NCBI RefSeq assembly: GCF_003610255.1
Contig: NZ_RAPS01000001.1
Coordinates: 1,922,001 to 1,986,000, forward strand
Source of the DNA: Streptomyces sp. TLI_171
GTDB lineage: Bacteria; Actinomycetota; Actinomycetes; Streptomycetales; Streptomycetaceae
Reading direction: 5' to 3'
DNA: 64,000 nucleotides
The notes beneath the pieces were generated by a model. That model was given only the letters and a program-made list of their open reading frames with translations, had not been told where the DNA came from and did not search any database. Positions 8,333 to 18,538 of the stretch are shown here, one piece after another. The translations under genes were made by a program, and so were the position numbers. How positions within the stretch are numbered: the stretch's first letter is position 1; each line of letters starts with the position of its first letter.

Positions 8333-8833
8333 ATGACTTCCACCGAGACCCAGCGCCAGGCCGTCCCCTTCGAGGACGGCGGCGAACTGGCCACCGCACT
8401 GGCCTTCCTGACCTTCGCCAGGGAGTGCGTCGTGAAGAAGACCGACGGCCTGACGGAGGAGCAGCTGCGCCGCGTCCTGGTCGACACCGGCACCAACCTG
8501 CTGGGCCTGGTCCAGCACCTGACGGCCGCCGAGCGGTACTGGTTCGGCCACCACGTGGCGGGCCTGACCCAGTACCAGGACGTCGACTTCGGCATGGCCG
8601 TGCCGGAGGAGGTCTCCGCCGAGCAGGTGCTCGCCGCCTACCGGGAGGCGATCGCGGCCAGCGACGCCGCGATCACCGCGTCCGCGGACCTCTCCCGCCC
8701 GGTCGCGGTCCCGGTCCGCGAGGAGCTGCTCTCGGTCCGCTGGGTGCTCGCCCACATGACCGGCGAGACCGCCCGGCACGCCGGCCACGCCGACATCCTG
8801 CGGGAGCAGATCGACGGCGTGACCGGCCGCTGA
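8333..8833 (+). CDS. DinB-fold protein (DUF664 family)
   Basis: This 166-residue protein is a four-helix-bundle DinB/DUF664 member. Metal-ligand histidines characteristic of the fold are visible in 'LLGLVQHLTAAERYWF' and in 'LAHMTGETARHAGHADILREQ'. Related actinobacterial enzymes include mycothiol- or bacillithiol-dependent transferases and isomerases, so a mycothiol-linked reaction is possible. The gene is divergent from the class IV aminotransferase (101 bases between starts) and convergent with the flavoprotein gene. No closer function can be given. Confidence 0.85.
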   Translation: MTSTETQRQAVPFEDGGELATALAFLTFARECVVKKTDGLTEEQLRRVLVDTGTNLLGLVQHLTAAERYWFGHHVAGLTQYQDVDFGMAVPEEVSAEQVLAAYREAIAASDAAITASADLSRPVAVPVREELLSVRWVLAHMTGETARHAGHADILREQIDGVTGR

Positions 8834-8860
8834 CGGCCGCCGGGGTTGCCGCGGCGGCCG
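8834..8860. terminator. Bidirectional terminator between DUF664 and the flavoprotein gene
   Basis: A perfect 9-bp stem, CGGCCGCCG against CGGCGGCCG, with a nine-base loop fills the 37-base gap between the convergent stops. Confidence 0.65.
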
Positions 8861-8870
8861 CCGGGGCGGC

Positions 8871-10529
8871 TCAGGCGGTGGCCTGCGCGGCGGCCCGGCC
8901 GGCCGCCCGGCCGGAGAACAGGCAGCCGCCGAGGAAGGTGCCCTCCAGCGAGCGGTAGCCGTGGATCCCGCCGCCGCCGAAGCCGGCCGCCTCGCCGGCC
9001 GCGTACAGGCCGTCGAGCACCGAGCCGTCGGCGCGCAGCACCCGGGAGTCCAGGTCGGTCTCCAGCCCGCCGAGGGACTTGCGGGTGAGGATGTTGAGGC
9101 GGACGGCGATCAGCGGACCGGCCTTCGGGTCGAGCAGGCGGTGCGGCGAGGCGGTCCGGATCAGCTTGTCGCCGAGGTAGCGGCGGGCGCCGTGGACGGC
9201 GGTGACCTGGAGGTCCTTGCTGAACGGGTTGGCGATCTCGCGGTCGCGGGCCTCGATCTCGCGGCGCAGCTCGACCGGGTCGATCGCGGGCGCGTCGCCC
9301 TGCCGCTCGTTCATGCCGCGGACCAGCTCGTCCAGGGTGTCGGCGACCACGAAGTCCGGGCCGTGCTGCTTGAAGGCCTCGACGGGGCCGGTCGCGCCGG
9401 GCAGGGCGCGGCCGAGCACGCCGCGGATCGAACGGCCCGTCAGGTCGGGGTTCTGCTCGGAGCCGGAGAGCGCGAACTCCTTCTCGATGATCTTCTGGGT
9501 GAGCACGAACCAGGTGTGGTCGTGCCCGGTGGTCATGATGTGTTCGAGGGTGCCGAGGGTGTCGAAGCCGGGGAACAGCGGGACGGGGAGGCGCTGTCCG
9601 GTGGCGTCCAGCCAGAGCGAGGACGGGCCGGGCAGGATCCGGATGCCGTGCTTGGCCCAGATCGGGTTCCAGTTCTCGATGCCCTCGGTGTAGTGCCACA
9701 TCCGGTCGCCGTTGATCAGCCGGCCGCCGGCCGCCGAGGCCACGTCCAGCATCAGCCCGTCGACGTGCGCGGGGACACCGGAGAGCAGCTTCGCGGGCGG
9801 GGTGCCGAGCCGCTCCGGCCAGGCGGCCCGGACCTTGTCGTGGTTGCCGCCGATGCCGCCGGAGGCCACCACCACGGCCTGCGCGCGCAGTTCGAACTGT
9901 CCGGCGACCTCGCGGGAGCTGGCCTCGCCGCGCTGCACGGCGCTGGGCGCGAGCACCTCGCCGCTCACCGTGTCCAGCGAACCGCCGCTCGCCGCCAGGC
10001 CGGTGACGCGGTGCCGGAAGCGCAGCTCGACCAGGCCGGCCTTGACCGCCTCGCGGACCCGGCGGGCGAACGGCTCGACGATGCCGGGTCCGGTGCCCCA
10101 GGTGATGTGGAAGCGCGGAACGGAGTTGCCGGGCCCGGTGGCCAGCAGCCCGCCGCGTTCGGCCCAGCCGACCACCGGGAACAGCCGGACGCCCTGGCCG
10201 TGCAGCCAGGCGCGCTTCTCGCCGGCCGCGAAGTCGACGTACGCCTCGGCCCAGCGGCGCGGCCAGGCGTCCTCCTCGCGGTCGAAGCCGGCGGTGCCGA
10301 GCCAGTCCTGCCAGGCGAGTTCGCGGGAGTCCTTGATCCGCATCCGGCGCTGCTCGGGCGAGTCGACCAGGAACAGGCCGCCGAAGGACCAGTGCGCCTG
10401 GCCCCCGAGCGAGCCGGCCGGCTCCTGGTCGAGCAGGATGACGCGCCGTCCGGCGTCGGCGAGTTCGGCGGTGGCGACCAGGCCCGCGAGGCCCGCTCCG
10501 ATCACGATGACGTCGGCGTCGTAGGCCAT
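8871..10529 (-). CDS. FAD-binding dehydrogenase (FrdA/KstD superfamily)
   Basis: The 552-residue flavoprotein opens with 'DADVIVIGAGLAGLVATAELADAG' (the dinucleotide-binding loop, residues about 4-27) and 'VILLDQEPAGSLGGQAHWSFGGLF', where the second glycine cluster contacts FAD. The C terminus has 'GLYAAGEAAGFGGGGIHGYRSLEGTFLGGCLFSGR', the closing FAD-binding motif of the fumarate reductase/3-ketosteroid dehydrogenase superfamily. Length and motifs fit the stand-alone 'FAD-binding dehydrogenase' group of about 550 residues, whose substrates are mostly unknown. The ATG at 10529 has a purine-rich AAGGACC stretch upstream; earlier in-frame starts are less credible because the glycine loop normally starts within the first ten residues. 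Confidence 0.85.
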   Translation of the reverse strand: MAYDADVIVIGAGLAGLVATAELADAGRRVILLDQEPAGSLGGQAHWSFGGLFLVDSPEQRRMRIKDSRELAWQDWLGTAGFDREEDAWPRRWAEAYVDFAAGEKRAWLHGQGVRLFPVVGWAERGGLLATGPGNSVPRFHITWGTGPGIVEPFARRVREAVKAGLVELRFRHRVTGLAASGGSLDTVSGEVLAPSAVQRGEASSREVAGQFELRAQAVVVASGGIGGNHDKVRAAWPERLGTPPAKLLSGVPAHVDGLMLDVASAAGGRLINGDRMWHYTEGIENWNPIWAKHGIRILPGPSSLWLDATGQRLPVPLFPGFDTLGTLEHIMTTGHDHTWFVLTQKIIEKEFALSGSEQNPDLTGRSIRGVLGRALPGATGPVEAFKQHGPDFVVADTLDELVRGMNERQGDAPAIDPVELRREIEARDREIANPFSKDLQVTAVHGARRYLGDKLIRTASPHRLLDPKAGPLIAVRLNILTRKSLGGLETDLDSRVLRADGSVLDGLYAAGEAAGFGGGGIHGYRSLEGTFLGGCLFSGRAAGRAAAQATA

Positions 10530-10625
10530 GCGGGAGGTCCTTCCAGGATGCTCCGGAGTTCGGGGTGCCATGATCCTCCGGTCTGCGGGTCCGCAGGTCA
10601 ACCCACCGGTAACCTGCGTCGGACG

Positions 10626-10670
10626 CGCCGCGCCCCCGCCCGGCCGGAGCGGCGGGACGGGGGCGCGGCG
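10626..10670 (-). terminator. Terminator of the secreted nuclease gene
   Basis: A perfect 13-bp stem (10626-10638 with 10658-10670, core CCGCGCCCCCG) begins 13 bases after the nuclease stop codon. It also separates this gene from the flavoprotein promoter. Confidence 0.75.
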
Positions 10671-10682
10671 GCCGACGGGGCG

Positions 10683-13121
10683 TCAGGGCTTGATCCGGAC
10701 CACCTGCGGGTCGTGGTCGGAGGCCTGGGACGCGAACTCGCTGTTGATGTGCACCACGTCGTAGCGGACGTGCTGCGGCTTGAACGCGTTGCTGACCAGG
10801 ATGTGGTCGAGCACCTGCGAGTTGCCCTGGTAGACGTAGGAGTAGCGCTGGTCCTCGGGCAGGTCGTTGACCAGGTCGCGCAGGCCGCAGTCCTCGGTGA
10901 GGGTCTGCAGCGCGGGCGAGAACTGGTAGTCGTTGAAGTCGCCGAGCGAGACGATCCGGGCGTTCGGGTCGGCGTTCAGCAGCTTGGCGACGAACGCCTG
11001 CTCCACGGTGGCCTGCTTCTGGCGCTGCACCTCGGAGCTGCGGGTGGGGGCCTGGAAGCGGCTGTCGATGCCCTGGTCGCCGCCCTTGCTGTTGAAGTGG
11101 TTGGCGATCACGAAGACCGGCTTGTTGTGGAAGCTGAACTGGCCCACCAGCGGCTTGCGGCTGCTGGTCCAGGCCTCGTTGCCGGGGTCGATCCGGCCGG
11201 GCGAGGCGGTCAGCGAGGTGCGCTTGCCGGAGCCGGTGACGTCCACGGCGGTGGTGGCGTCGCCGCCCGCGATGTCGGTGAAGGACACCCGGTCGGGGTT
11301 GAACAGGAACACCTGACGGATGTTGCCGCCGGGCTCGCCGCCGTCCTTGCCGTCCTCGGGGTTGATCGAGCGCCAGTCGTAGGACGGGCCGCCGGCCGCC
11401 TTGATGGCGTCGATGAAGGTCTGCACGGTGGCCGAGGCGTCCACGGTGCCGTCGCTGACCGCGCCGTTGTCGTCCTGGATCTCCTCCAGGGCGACGATGT
11501 CGGGCGAGCCGAGGTTGGTGACGATGCCCTGGGCGAGCTGGGCGAACTTCTCGGCGCCGTCGCTGGGGTCGAGGTTCTCCACGTTGTAGGTGGCGATGGA
11601 GAGTTCGCTCGGCAGCTGGCGGTCGACGACCTCGCGCTGCAGGCCGTTGTCCTGGACCGCGCCGACGGTGTTCGCGGCGATGGTGTAGCCGCCGAACTGG
11701 TTGTAGTCGAGCGGACCGGCGGTGGCGCCGGTCAGCTCGTCGCCGACGTTGGCGACCGGGAAGGGCTGCTCGGTCAGCGGCGGCAGCGACTGGATCATGA
11801 TCCGGCCGTTGTTCGGCTTGTCGTAGCCGAGGTAGACCACGCCGCCGCGCTCGGTGCGCGGGTCGGTGGCGACCGCGTCCACCCAGAGCTCGTTGTACTT
11901 GTCGGTGGCCTGCACCACCGGCACGTCGGCGACCTGGACGTTCATGCCCTCCAGCGACTCGTAGAAGTCGAGGGCGTACGTGGACGGGTCCAGGGTCAGG
12001 CCGTCGATGGAGCCGCCGGCCGCGTCCGGGGCGTAGGCGGCCGGGATGTTCGAGCCGTCCAGCACCACGGGGGCGGGCGCCGGGTTGCCGGAGGACAGCA
12101 CGGTGACCTTCGGGGCGGTCAGCTCGGTGATCGACTGCGAGCCGCCCGAGCTGTTCGGGTAGTACTCGCTGACCTTGCCGGTGACCAGCACCGAGTCGCC
12201 GACCTTGACGGCCGGGGTGGCGGAGCCGGTGTAGACGAACACGCCCTCGCTGGTGGCCGGGTCGGCGTCGGGGGCGGTGTCCTGGATCCAGAAGCCCTTG
12301 GTGCCGTAGCCGCGCACGCCGGTGACCACGCCGGGCACGTTGGTGACGGTCTGTCCGTTCTTGGGCGACACCCGGGTGGTGCCCTGGATGTCGTGGATCC
12401 GCAGCGGGCCCGGGACCGGCGGGGTCGGCGGGGTGGTGCCGCCGCCGGTGCCGCCGCCGGCGCTGTCGCCCTTGGAGTTGGTCGGGGTCGGGTCGCCCGC
12501 CGCGAAGTCCTTGGCGTTGTCGTCGGTGTCGGCCAGCGACGCCGGGCGGGCCACCGAGGCGGTGTTGGACGCGCCCGCGATCGGGTTGGCCTCGCGGACC
12601 ACGGCGGTGCCGAAGCCCACCAGGTCGACGATGCGCGGGTCGGCGGCGCAGTCCGCGGCGGTCTTGCAGGTCAGCGCGGCGGTGCCGTTGACCAGCGCGA
12701 CGGTTCCGGAGGTCGCCGACAGGGCCAGGGTGCCGGCGGCGTCCGCGGCCGGCAGGTCGACGGTGCCGCCGGCGCCGGGGCCCTCGCCGATCAGGTAGCG
12801 GCCGCCCGCGGCGACCGAGCCGGTCAGCGGGGTGACGCCCCACTGGCTGTTCGCGCCAGGGGTGCCCGGCAGGTACTGCACGCTGTAGCCGGACAGGCCG
12901 AAGGCCGCGCCGGACGGGTTGCCCAGCTCGATGAAGTCGTTCTTCAGCGTCGCGCCGGAGTTGCCGCCGCCGCCGTACACCTCGGCGATCACCGCGCCGG
13001 CGGACGGCGCGGCGACCGCGCCCGGCAGCGGGACGAGGACCAGGGACGCGGCGACCGCGGCCGGCGCGGTGACGCGCAGCAGCGTGCGGCGGGTGCGGCG
13101 GGCGGAGGTGGGGCTGGGCAC
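10683..13121 (-). CDS. Secreted ExeM/NucH-type endonuclease with lamin-tail domain
   Basis: This 812-residue protein has a Sec signal (Arg-rich 'TSARRTRRTLL', hydrophobic core, cleavage near 'GAVAAP'). A lamin-tail-like domain (residues about 40-170, 'VIAEVYGGGGNSGATLKNDFIEL'), an OB-fold-like middle region ('GVVTGVRGYGTKGFWIQD') and a C-terminal endonuclease/exonuclease/phosphatase domain follow. The catalytic pattern of the last is visible as 'SIATYNVENL', 'DIVALEEIQD', 'FVIANHFNSKGGD', 'VSLGDFNDY' and 'ASDHDPQVV'. The layout matches extracellular nucleases of the ExeM/NucH type that degrade DNA for nutrition or biofilm turnover. GTG 13121 is preferred to ATG 13151, because GAAGGAG lies just upstream of the GTG. 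Confidence 0.85.
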   Translation of the reverse strand: MPSPTSARRTRRTLLRVTAPAAVAASLVLVPLPGAVAAPSAGAVIAEVYGGGGNSGATLKNDFIELGNPSGAAFGLSGYSVQYLPGTPGANSQWGVTPLTGSVAAGGRYLIGEGPGAGGTVDLPAADAAGTLALSATSGTVALVNGTAALTCKTAADCAADPRIVDLVGFGTAVVREANPIAGASNTASVARPASLADTDDNAKDFAAGDPTPTNSKGDSAGGGTGGGTTPPTPPVPGPLRIHDIQGTTRVSPKNGQTVTNVPGVVTGVRGYGTKGFWIQDTAPDADPATSEGVFVYTGSATPAVKVGDSVLVTGKVSEYYPNSSGGSQSITELTAPKVTVLSSGNPAPAPVVLDGSNIPAAYAPDAAGGSIDGLTLDPSTYALDFYESLEGMNVQVADVPVVQATDKYNELWVDAVATDPRTERGGVVYLGYDKPNNGRIMIQSLPPLTEQPFPVANVGDELTGATAGPLDYNQFGGYTIAANTVGAVQDNGLQREVVDRQLPSELSIATYNVENLDPSDGAEKFAQLAQGIVTNLGSPDIVALEEIQDDNGAVSDGTVDASATVQTFIDAIKAAGGPSYDWRSINPEDGKDGGEPGGNIRQVFLFNPDRVSFTDIAGGDATTAVDVTGSGKRTSLTASPGRIDPGNEAWTSSRKPLVGQFSFHNKPVFVIANHFNSKGGDQGIDSRFQAPTRSSEVQRQKQATVEQAFVAKLLNADPNARIVSLGDFNDYQFSPALQTLTEDCGLRDLVNDLPEDQRYSYVYQGNSQVLDHILVSNAFKPQHVRYDVVHINSEFASQASDHDPQVVRIKP

Positions 13122-13271
13122 CGTTGCGGGGCTCCTTCGTGGCAGGACCATGGCCCGGGCGCTCGCTGGCCGGCCCGGGTGGTGTGAGGGTTCGTCAGAA
13201 GGCTGGTAGCCGGGGCCGGTCCGGGGTCCCCGGTCCGCCCCTGGACGGCTACTCGCGTAGATCCAGACCCG

Positions 13272-13301
13272 AAGATACGCGCGTAGAAGTTGACGCGACA
13301 A
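13272..13301 (-). promoter_or_regulatory. Putative promoter of the secreted nuclease gene
   Basis: On the complementary strand TTGTCG (13301-13296) and TATCTT (13277-13272) are separated by 18 bases, a good match to the main vegetative sigma-factor pattern. It lies about 150 bases before the GTG start. An inverted repeat AGAAGTT/AACTTCT (13285-13291 and 13315-13321) flanks the -35 region and could be an operator; the overlapping GTTCACG resembles one PhoP-box unit. Confidence 0.5.
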
Positions 13302-13349
13302 GGGTCCCGACGTGAACTTCTCGCTACCGCCGGGGACCCGGGCAGCCGA

Positions 13350-13374
13350 AAGGGGCACCCGCAGGGTGCCCCTT
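13350..13374 (-). terminator. Terminator of the nickel permease gene
   Basis: AAGGGGCACCC pairs perfectly over 11 bp with GGGTGCCCCTT around a three-base loop. The hairpin begins 32 bases after the stop of the leftward nickel permease gene. Confidence 0.85.
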
Positions 13375-13405
13375 CGCCGGCTCCGTCCTGACGGACCGTC
13401 CGCGC

Positions 13406-14497
13406 CTACGCCTGCTCGCGCAGGCCGGCGCTCCACTTCTGCTCGACCCGGCCGAACTTCCAGAACGCCATCGCGCCGGCCCAGGTGAGCACGAACAGGC
13501 CGACGATCACGTAGCCGACCAGGTTCAGGTCCAGCGAGCCGATCCAGCCGACCGGGCCGCCGGTGATCTCCAGCTTCTCGGCGAGCAGGCCGACCAGCTC
13601 GATCACGCCGATCACCAGGGCCACCACCACCGAGAGGCCGGTCACCGTCAGGTTGTAGTAGATCTTGCGGACCGGCTTGGAGAACGCCCACTCGTAGGCG
13701 AAGTTCATGAACGAGCCGTCGATGGTGTCCAGCAGGCTCATGCCCGCCGCGAACAGGATCGGCAGCACCAGCAGGGCGTACCAGGGCAGCGAGAACGCGG
13801 CCGCGCCGCCGGCCAGCACCAGCAGCGAGACCTCCGTCGCGGTGTCGAAGCCGAGGCCGAACAGCAGGCCCACCGGGTACATGTGCCACGGCTTGGTGAC
13901 GGCGCGGGTGACCCGCCCGAGGATCCGGTTCATGAAGCCGCGCCGGTCGAGCTGGCGCTCCAGCTCCGCCTCGTCGAAGTCGCCCTGCCGCATCCGCCGG
14001 AAGACCTTCAGGATGCCGTTGAACGCACCCAGGTTGATCAGGCCGATCAGCACCAGGAAGGTGCCGGACACCGTCACGCCGATCAGCCCGGTCGCCTGGT
14101 GCAGCGTCGACCCGTCCGACTCCACCTGGCCGGCCAGCGACCGGATCCCGAACGCCAGCAGCGCGCACAGGCCGAACACGATCGAGGAGTGGCCGAGCGA
14201 GAACCAGAACCCCACCGAGAGCGGGCGCTTGCCCTGGCCCATCAGCTTGCGGGTGGTGTTGTCGATGGCCGCGATGTGGTCCGCGTCGAAGGCGTGCCGC
14301 ATGCCGAGGGTGTAGGCCGTCAGGCCCATGCCGGCGCCGAACACCTGGCCGCCGACGTCGTAGTGCTTCGGTGCGATGACGGCCAGCAGGGTGAACCATC
14401 CCACCACGTGCAGGGCCAGGACGAAGCCGGCCATCCCGGCGAGCCGGATCCACTCCTCCCGGGTGAGCCGGTCGCGCAGACGGCTGGGCGCTGCCAT
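13406..14497 (-). CDS. High-affinity nickel permease, NiCoT family
   Basis: The 363-residue permease has the eight-helix NiCoT pattern. The signature metal-recognition motif in helix II is intact as 'GMRHAFDADHIAAIDNTTRK' (H68, D73 and H74), and the second signature reads 'GLLFGLGFDTATEVSLLVL'. NixA and HoxN of this family import Ni2+ (some also Co2+) with nanomolar affinity to feed nickel enzymes. Candidate clients are urease, nickel superoxide dismutase and hydrogenase; the window contains a urease-like operon at 31996-34456. The gene is monocistronic, with a perfect Nur-type box upstream and a strong terminator, so repression by nickel through Nur is expected. Confidence 0.93.
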   Translation of the reverse strand: MAAPSRLRDRLTREEWIRLAGMAGFVLALHVVGWFTLLAVIAPKHYDVGGQVFGAGMGLTAYTLGMRHAFDADHIAAIDNTTRKLMGQGKRPLSVGFWFSLGHSSIVFGLCALLAFGIRSLAGQVESDGSTLHQATGLIGVTVSGTFLVLIGLINLGAFNGILKVFRRMRQGDFDEAELERQLDRRGFMNRILGRVTRAVTKPWHMYPVGLLFGLGFDTATEVSLLVLAGGAAAFSLPWYALLVLPILFAAGMSLLDTIDGSFMNFAYEWAFSKPVRKIYYNLTVTGLSVVVALVIGVIELVGLLAEKLEITGGPVGWIGSLDLNLVGYVIVGLFVLTWAGAMAFWKFGRVEQKWSAGLREQA

Positions 14498-14556
14498 GGG
14501 ACTTCCCTCCGAACAAGGCTGTGAGCTGGGCCATCCTTTCTTCTGTCGGGTTGTAA

Positions 14557-14573
14557 TTGCAAGTTGTTTGCAA
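14557..14573. promoter_or_regulatory. Nur box (nickel-responsive operator) upstream of the nickel permease
   Basis: TTGCAA-gttgt-TTGCAA is an exact match to the Streptomyces Nur operator form TTGCAA-N5-TTGCAA described for the Fe-type superoxide dismutase and nickel-transport genes of S. coelicolor. It lies 60 bases before the permease ATG in an AT-rich patch, a position suited to block transcription when nickel is sufficient. Confidence 0.85.
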
Positions 14574-14678
14574 CTGAGAGCCAGGGGCGCACAACGGCGG
14601 ACGACGGATCCGCACCGCCCGCCGGGTGTGACAGGAAAGGTTCCTGACGGTTCGTGCGCCGAAATCCTTGACCCGGAC

Positions 14679-14696
14679 GATTGGTCCAGTCCAATC
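14679..14696. promoter_or_regulatory. DasR-like dre palindrome within the chitinase promoter
   Basis: GATTGGTCCAGTCCAATC has perfect 6-bp arms, and its core TGGTCCAGTCCA differs at two positions from the DasR consensus TGGTCTAGACCA. A TTGACC (14668-14673) lies just upstream as a likely -35, with a -10 near 14692-14697 overlapping the palindrome. Streptomyces chitinase promoters carry such repeats, and DasR releases them in response to N-acetylglucosamine metabolites. Binding here is inferred. Confidence 0.7.
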
Positions 14697-14772
14697 TAGG
14701 GCGCAGGCTCCCACCTGGTCCCCACGGCCGCCGCACCTACCGGACAACCCCACTACTCCGGAGGTTCCTCCC

Positions 14773-17085
<2,313 letters not shown>

Positions 17086-17100
17086 CGCCCCGCCACGGAC

Positions 17101-17143
17101 CGACGGCCCGCCGCACCTTCCCCATGGGTGCGGCGGGCCGTCG
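17101..17143 (+). terminator. Terminator of the chitinase gene
   Basis: A perfect 17-bp stem (CGACGGCCCGCCGCACC with its complement) and a nine-base loop start 16 bases after the chitinase stop. Confidence 0.9.
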
Positions 17144-17296
17144 CCCTTCACCGCTCGGGCGGCCCGACGTTCCTGGGAGCGCCTCGTTCCGCTTCCCGCT
17201 GGTGGTTTGGGGTGCGCTTGAACCGTCCTTGGGCAATCCGTGAGGGTGCTGGGAGCCGCCTGGGAGATTCATGAATGCGTACCTTACGATCATCAG

Positions 17297-18436
17297 GTGC
17301 CAAGCCTGACCGGACTTCCGCTGCAGTTGATCGCCGTCCTCGTGGCAGTCGCCGCCTTCGTCGCCACCATGTGGCTGTGGCCCCGGCTCGGCGGCCGCAG
17401 CTGGCGGGCGTGGCTCGGCCGGATCGGCGCGTTCCTCGCCACCCAGGTCGCCGTGCTGGTGGCGATGGGCCTGGTCGCCAACTCCTACTTCGGCTTCTAC
17501 TCGACCTGGAGCGACCTGCTCGGCCTGGACGGCAGCCCCGGCCAGGTGGTCGACCACCAGCCGGGCGCCAAGGCCGTCACCGTCACCGGCGAGCAGAAGA
17601 TGTACTCGGCGCAGGGCTCCGCCCAGGACCGTTCCGGACTGATCCAGCGGGTGGAGATCCGCGGCGCCCGCTCCGGCCTGACCGGCACCCCGGCGTACGT
17701 GTACCTGCCGCCGCAGTACTTCCAGCCGGCCTACGCGGGCACCCGGTTCCCGATGCTGCTGGCCCTGTCCGGCTACCCGGGGACGCCGGAGAAGCTGATC
17801 TCGCTGCTCCAGTACCCGGCGTCCACCCTGCAGGCCATCGAGGCCAAGCAGCTGCCGCCGACGGTGCTGGTGATGATGCGGCCCACCCTGGTCGGCAACC
17901 GCGATACCGAGTGCATGGACGTACCCGACGGCCCGCAGGTGGAGACCTACTTCACCGAGGACCTGCCGCGGGCGATGGCCGGCGCCTACCGGATCGACGA
18001 CCGGCCCGAGTCCCGGGCCGTGATCGGCGACTCCACCGGCGGCTACTGCGCCGTCAAGTTCGCGGTGCGCAAGCCGGATTCGTACCGCTCGGCGATCTCG
18101 CTGTCCGGCTACTACGAGGTCCACAACGACCCGACCACCGGCGACCTGTTCGGCGGCAGCGCGCAGGTCAAGCAGGACAACGACCTGCTCTGGCGGCTGC
18201 AGAACCATCCCGCCCCGCCCGTCTCGCTGCTGCTCGCCACCAGCCGCAACGAGGAGAACTACCCGGCCACCCAGCAGATGGTCGCCGCGTTCCGGGCACC
18301 CACCCGGCTGTCCACCATCACGCTGGACTCCGGCGGCCACAACTTCCACACCTGGACCCGGGAGATCCCGCCGGCCCTCAGCTGGCTCGGCAGCCGGCTC
18401 GGCCGGCCCGCCCCGAGCGGCGCCGACGCGTCCTGA
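17297..18436 (+). CDS. Membrane-anchored alpha/beta-hydrolase esterase (antigen-85/esterase-D-like)
   Basis: The 379-residue product has two N-terminal hydrophobic helices (about residues 8-26 and 44-62) and an extracytoplasmic hydrolase domain. The nucleophile elbow is 'VIGDSTGGYCAVKFA' (G-x-S-x-G-G), and the catalytic His is in 'LDSGGHNFHTWTREIP'; 'RFPMLLALSGYPGTPE' carries the oxyanion region. The domain resembles the putative esterase family that includes mycolyltransferase antigen 85, though streptomycetes lack mycolic acids. Start choice is uncertain: GTG 17297 directly precedes the first helix, while in-frame GTGs at 17240 and 17246 would add about 18 residues without similarity. Substrate unknown. 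Confidence 0.8.
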   Translation: MPSLTGLPLQLIAVLVAVAAFVATMWLWPRLGGRSWRAWLGRIGAFLATQVAVLVAMGLVANSYFGFYSTWSDLLGLDGSPGQVVDHQPGAKAVTVTGEQKMYSAQGSAQDRSGLIQRVEIRGARSGLTGTPAYVYLPPQYFQPAYAGTRFPMLLALSGYPGTPEKLISLLQYPASTLQAIEAKQLPPTVLVMMRPTLVGNRDTECMDVPDGPQVETYFTEDLPRAMAGAYRIDDRPESRAVIGDSTGGYCAVKFAVRKPDSYRSAISLSGYYEVHNDPTTGDLFGGSAQVKQDNDLLWRLQNHPAPPVSLLLATSRNEENYPATQQMVAAFRAPTRLSTITLDSGGHNFHTWTREIPPALSWLGSRLGRPAPSGADAS

Positions 18437-18538
18437 CCCGCCGTCAGGAGACCCGGATCACCCGCTCGCACGGAGATCACACTCCGCTCATAGCCCGGTC
18501 TCATCAAGCTCTCAGCATCGCGACCGAGCGTATGGCCC

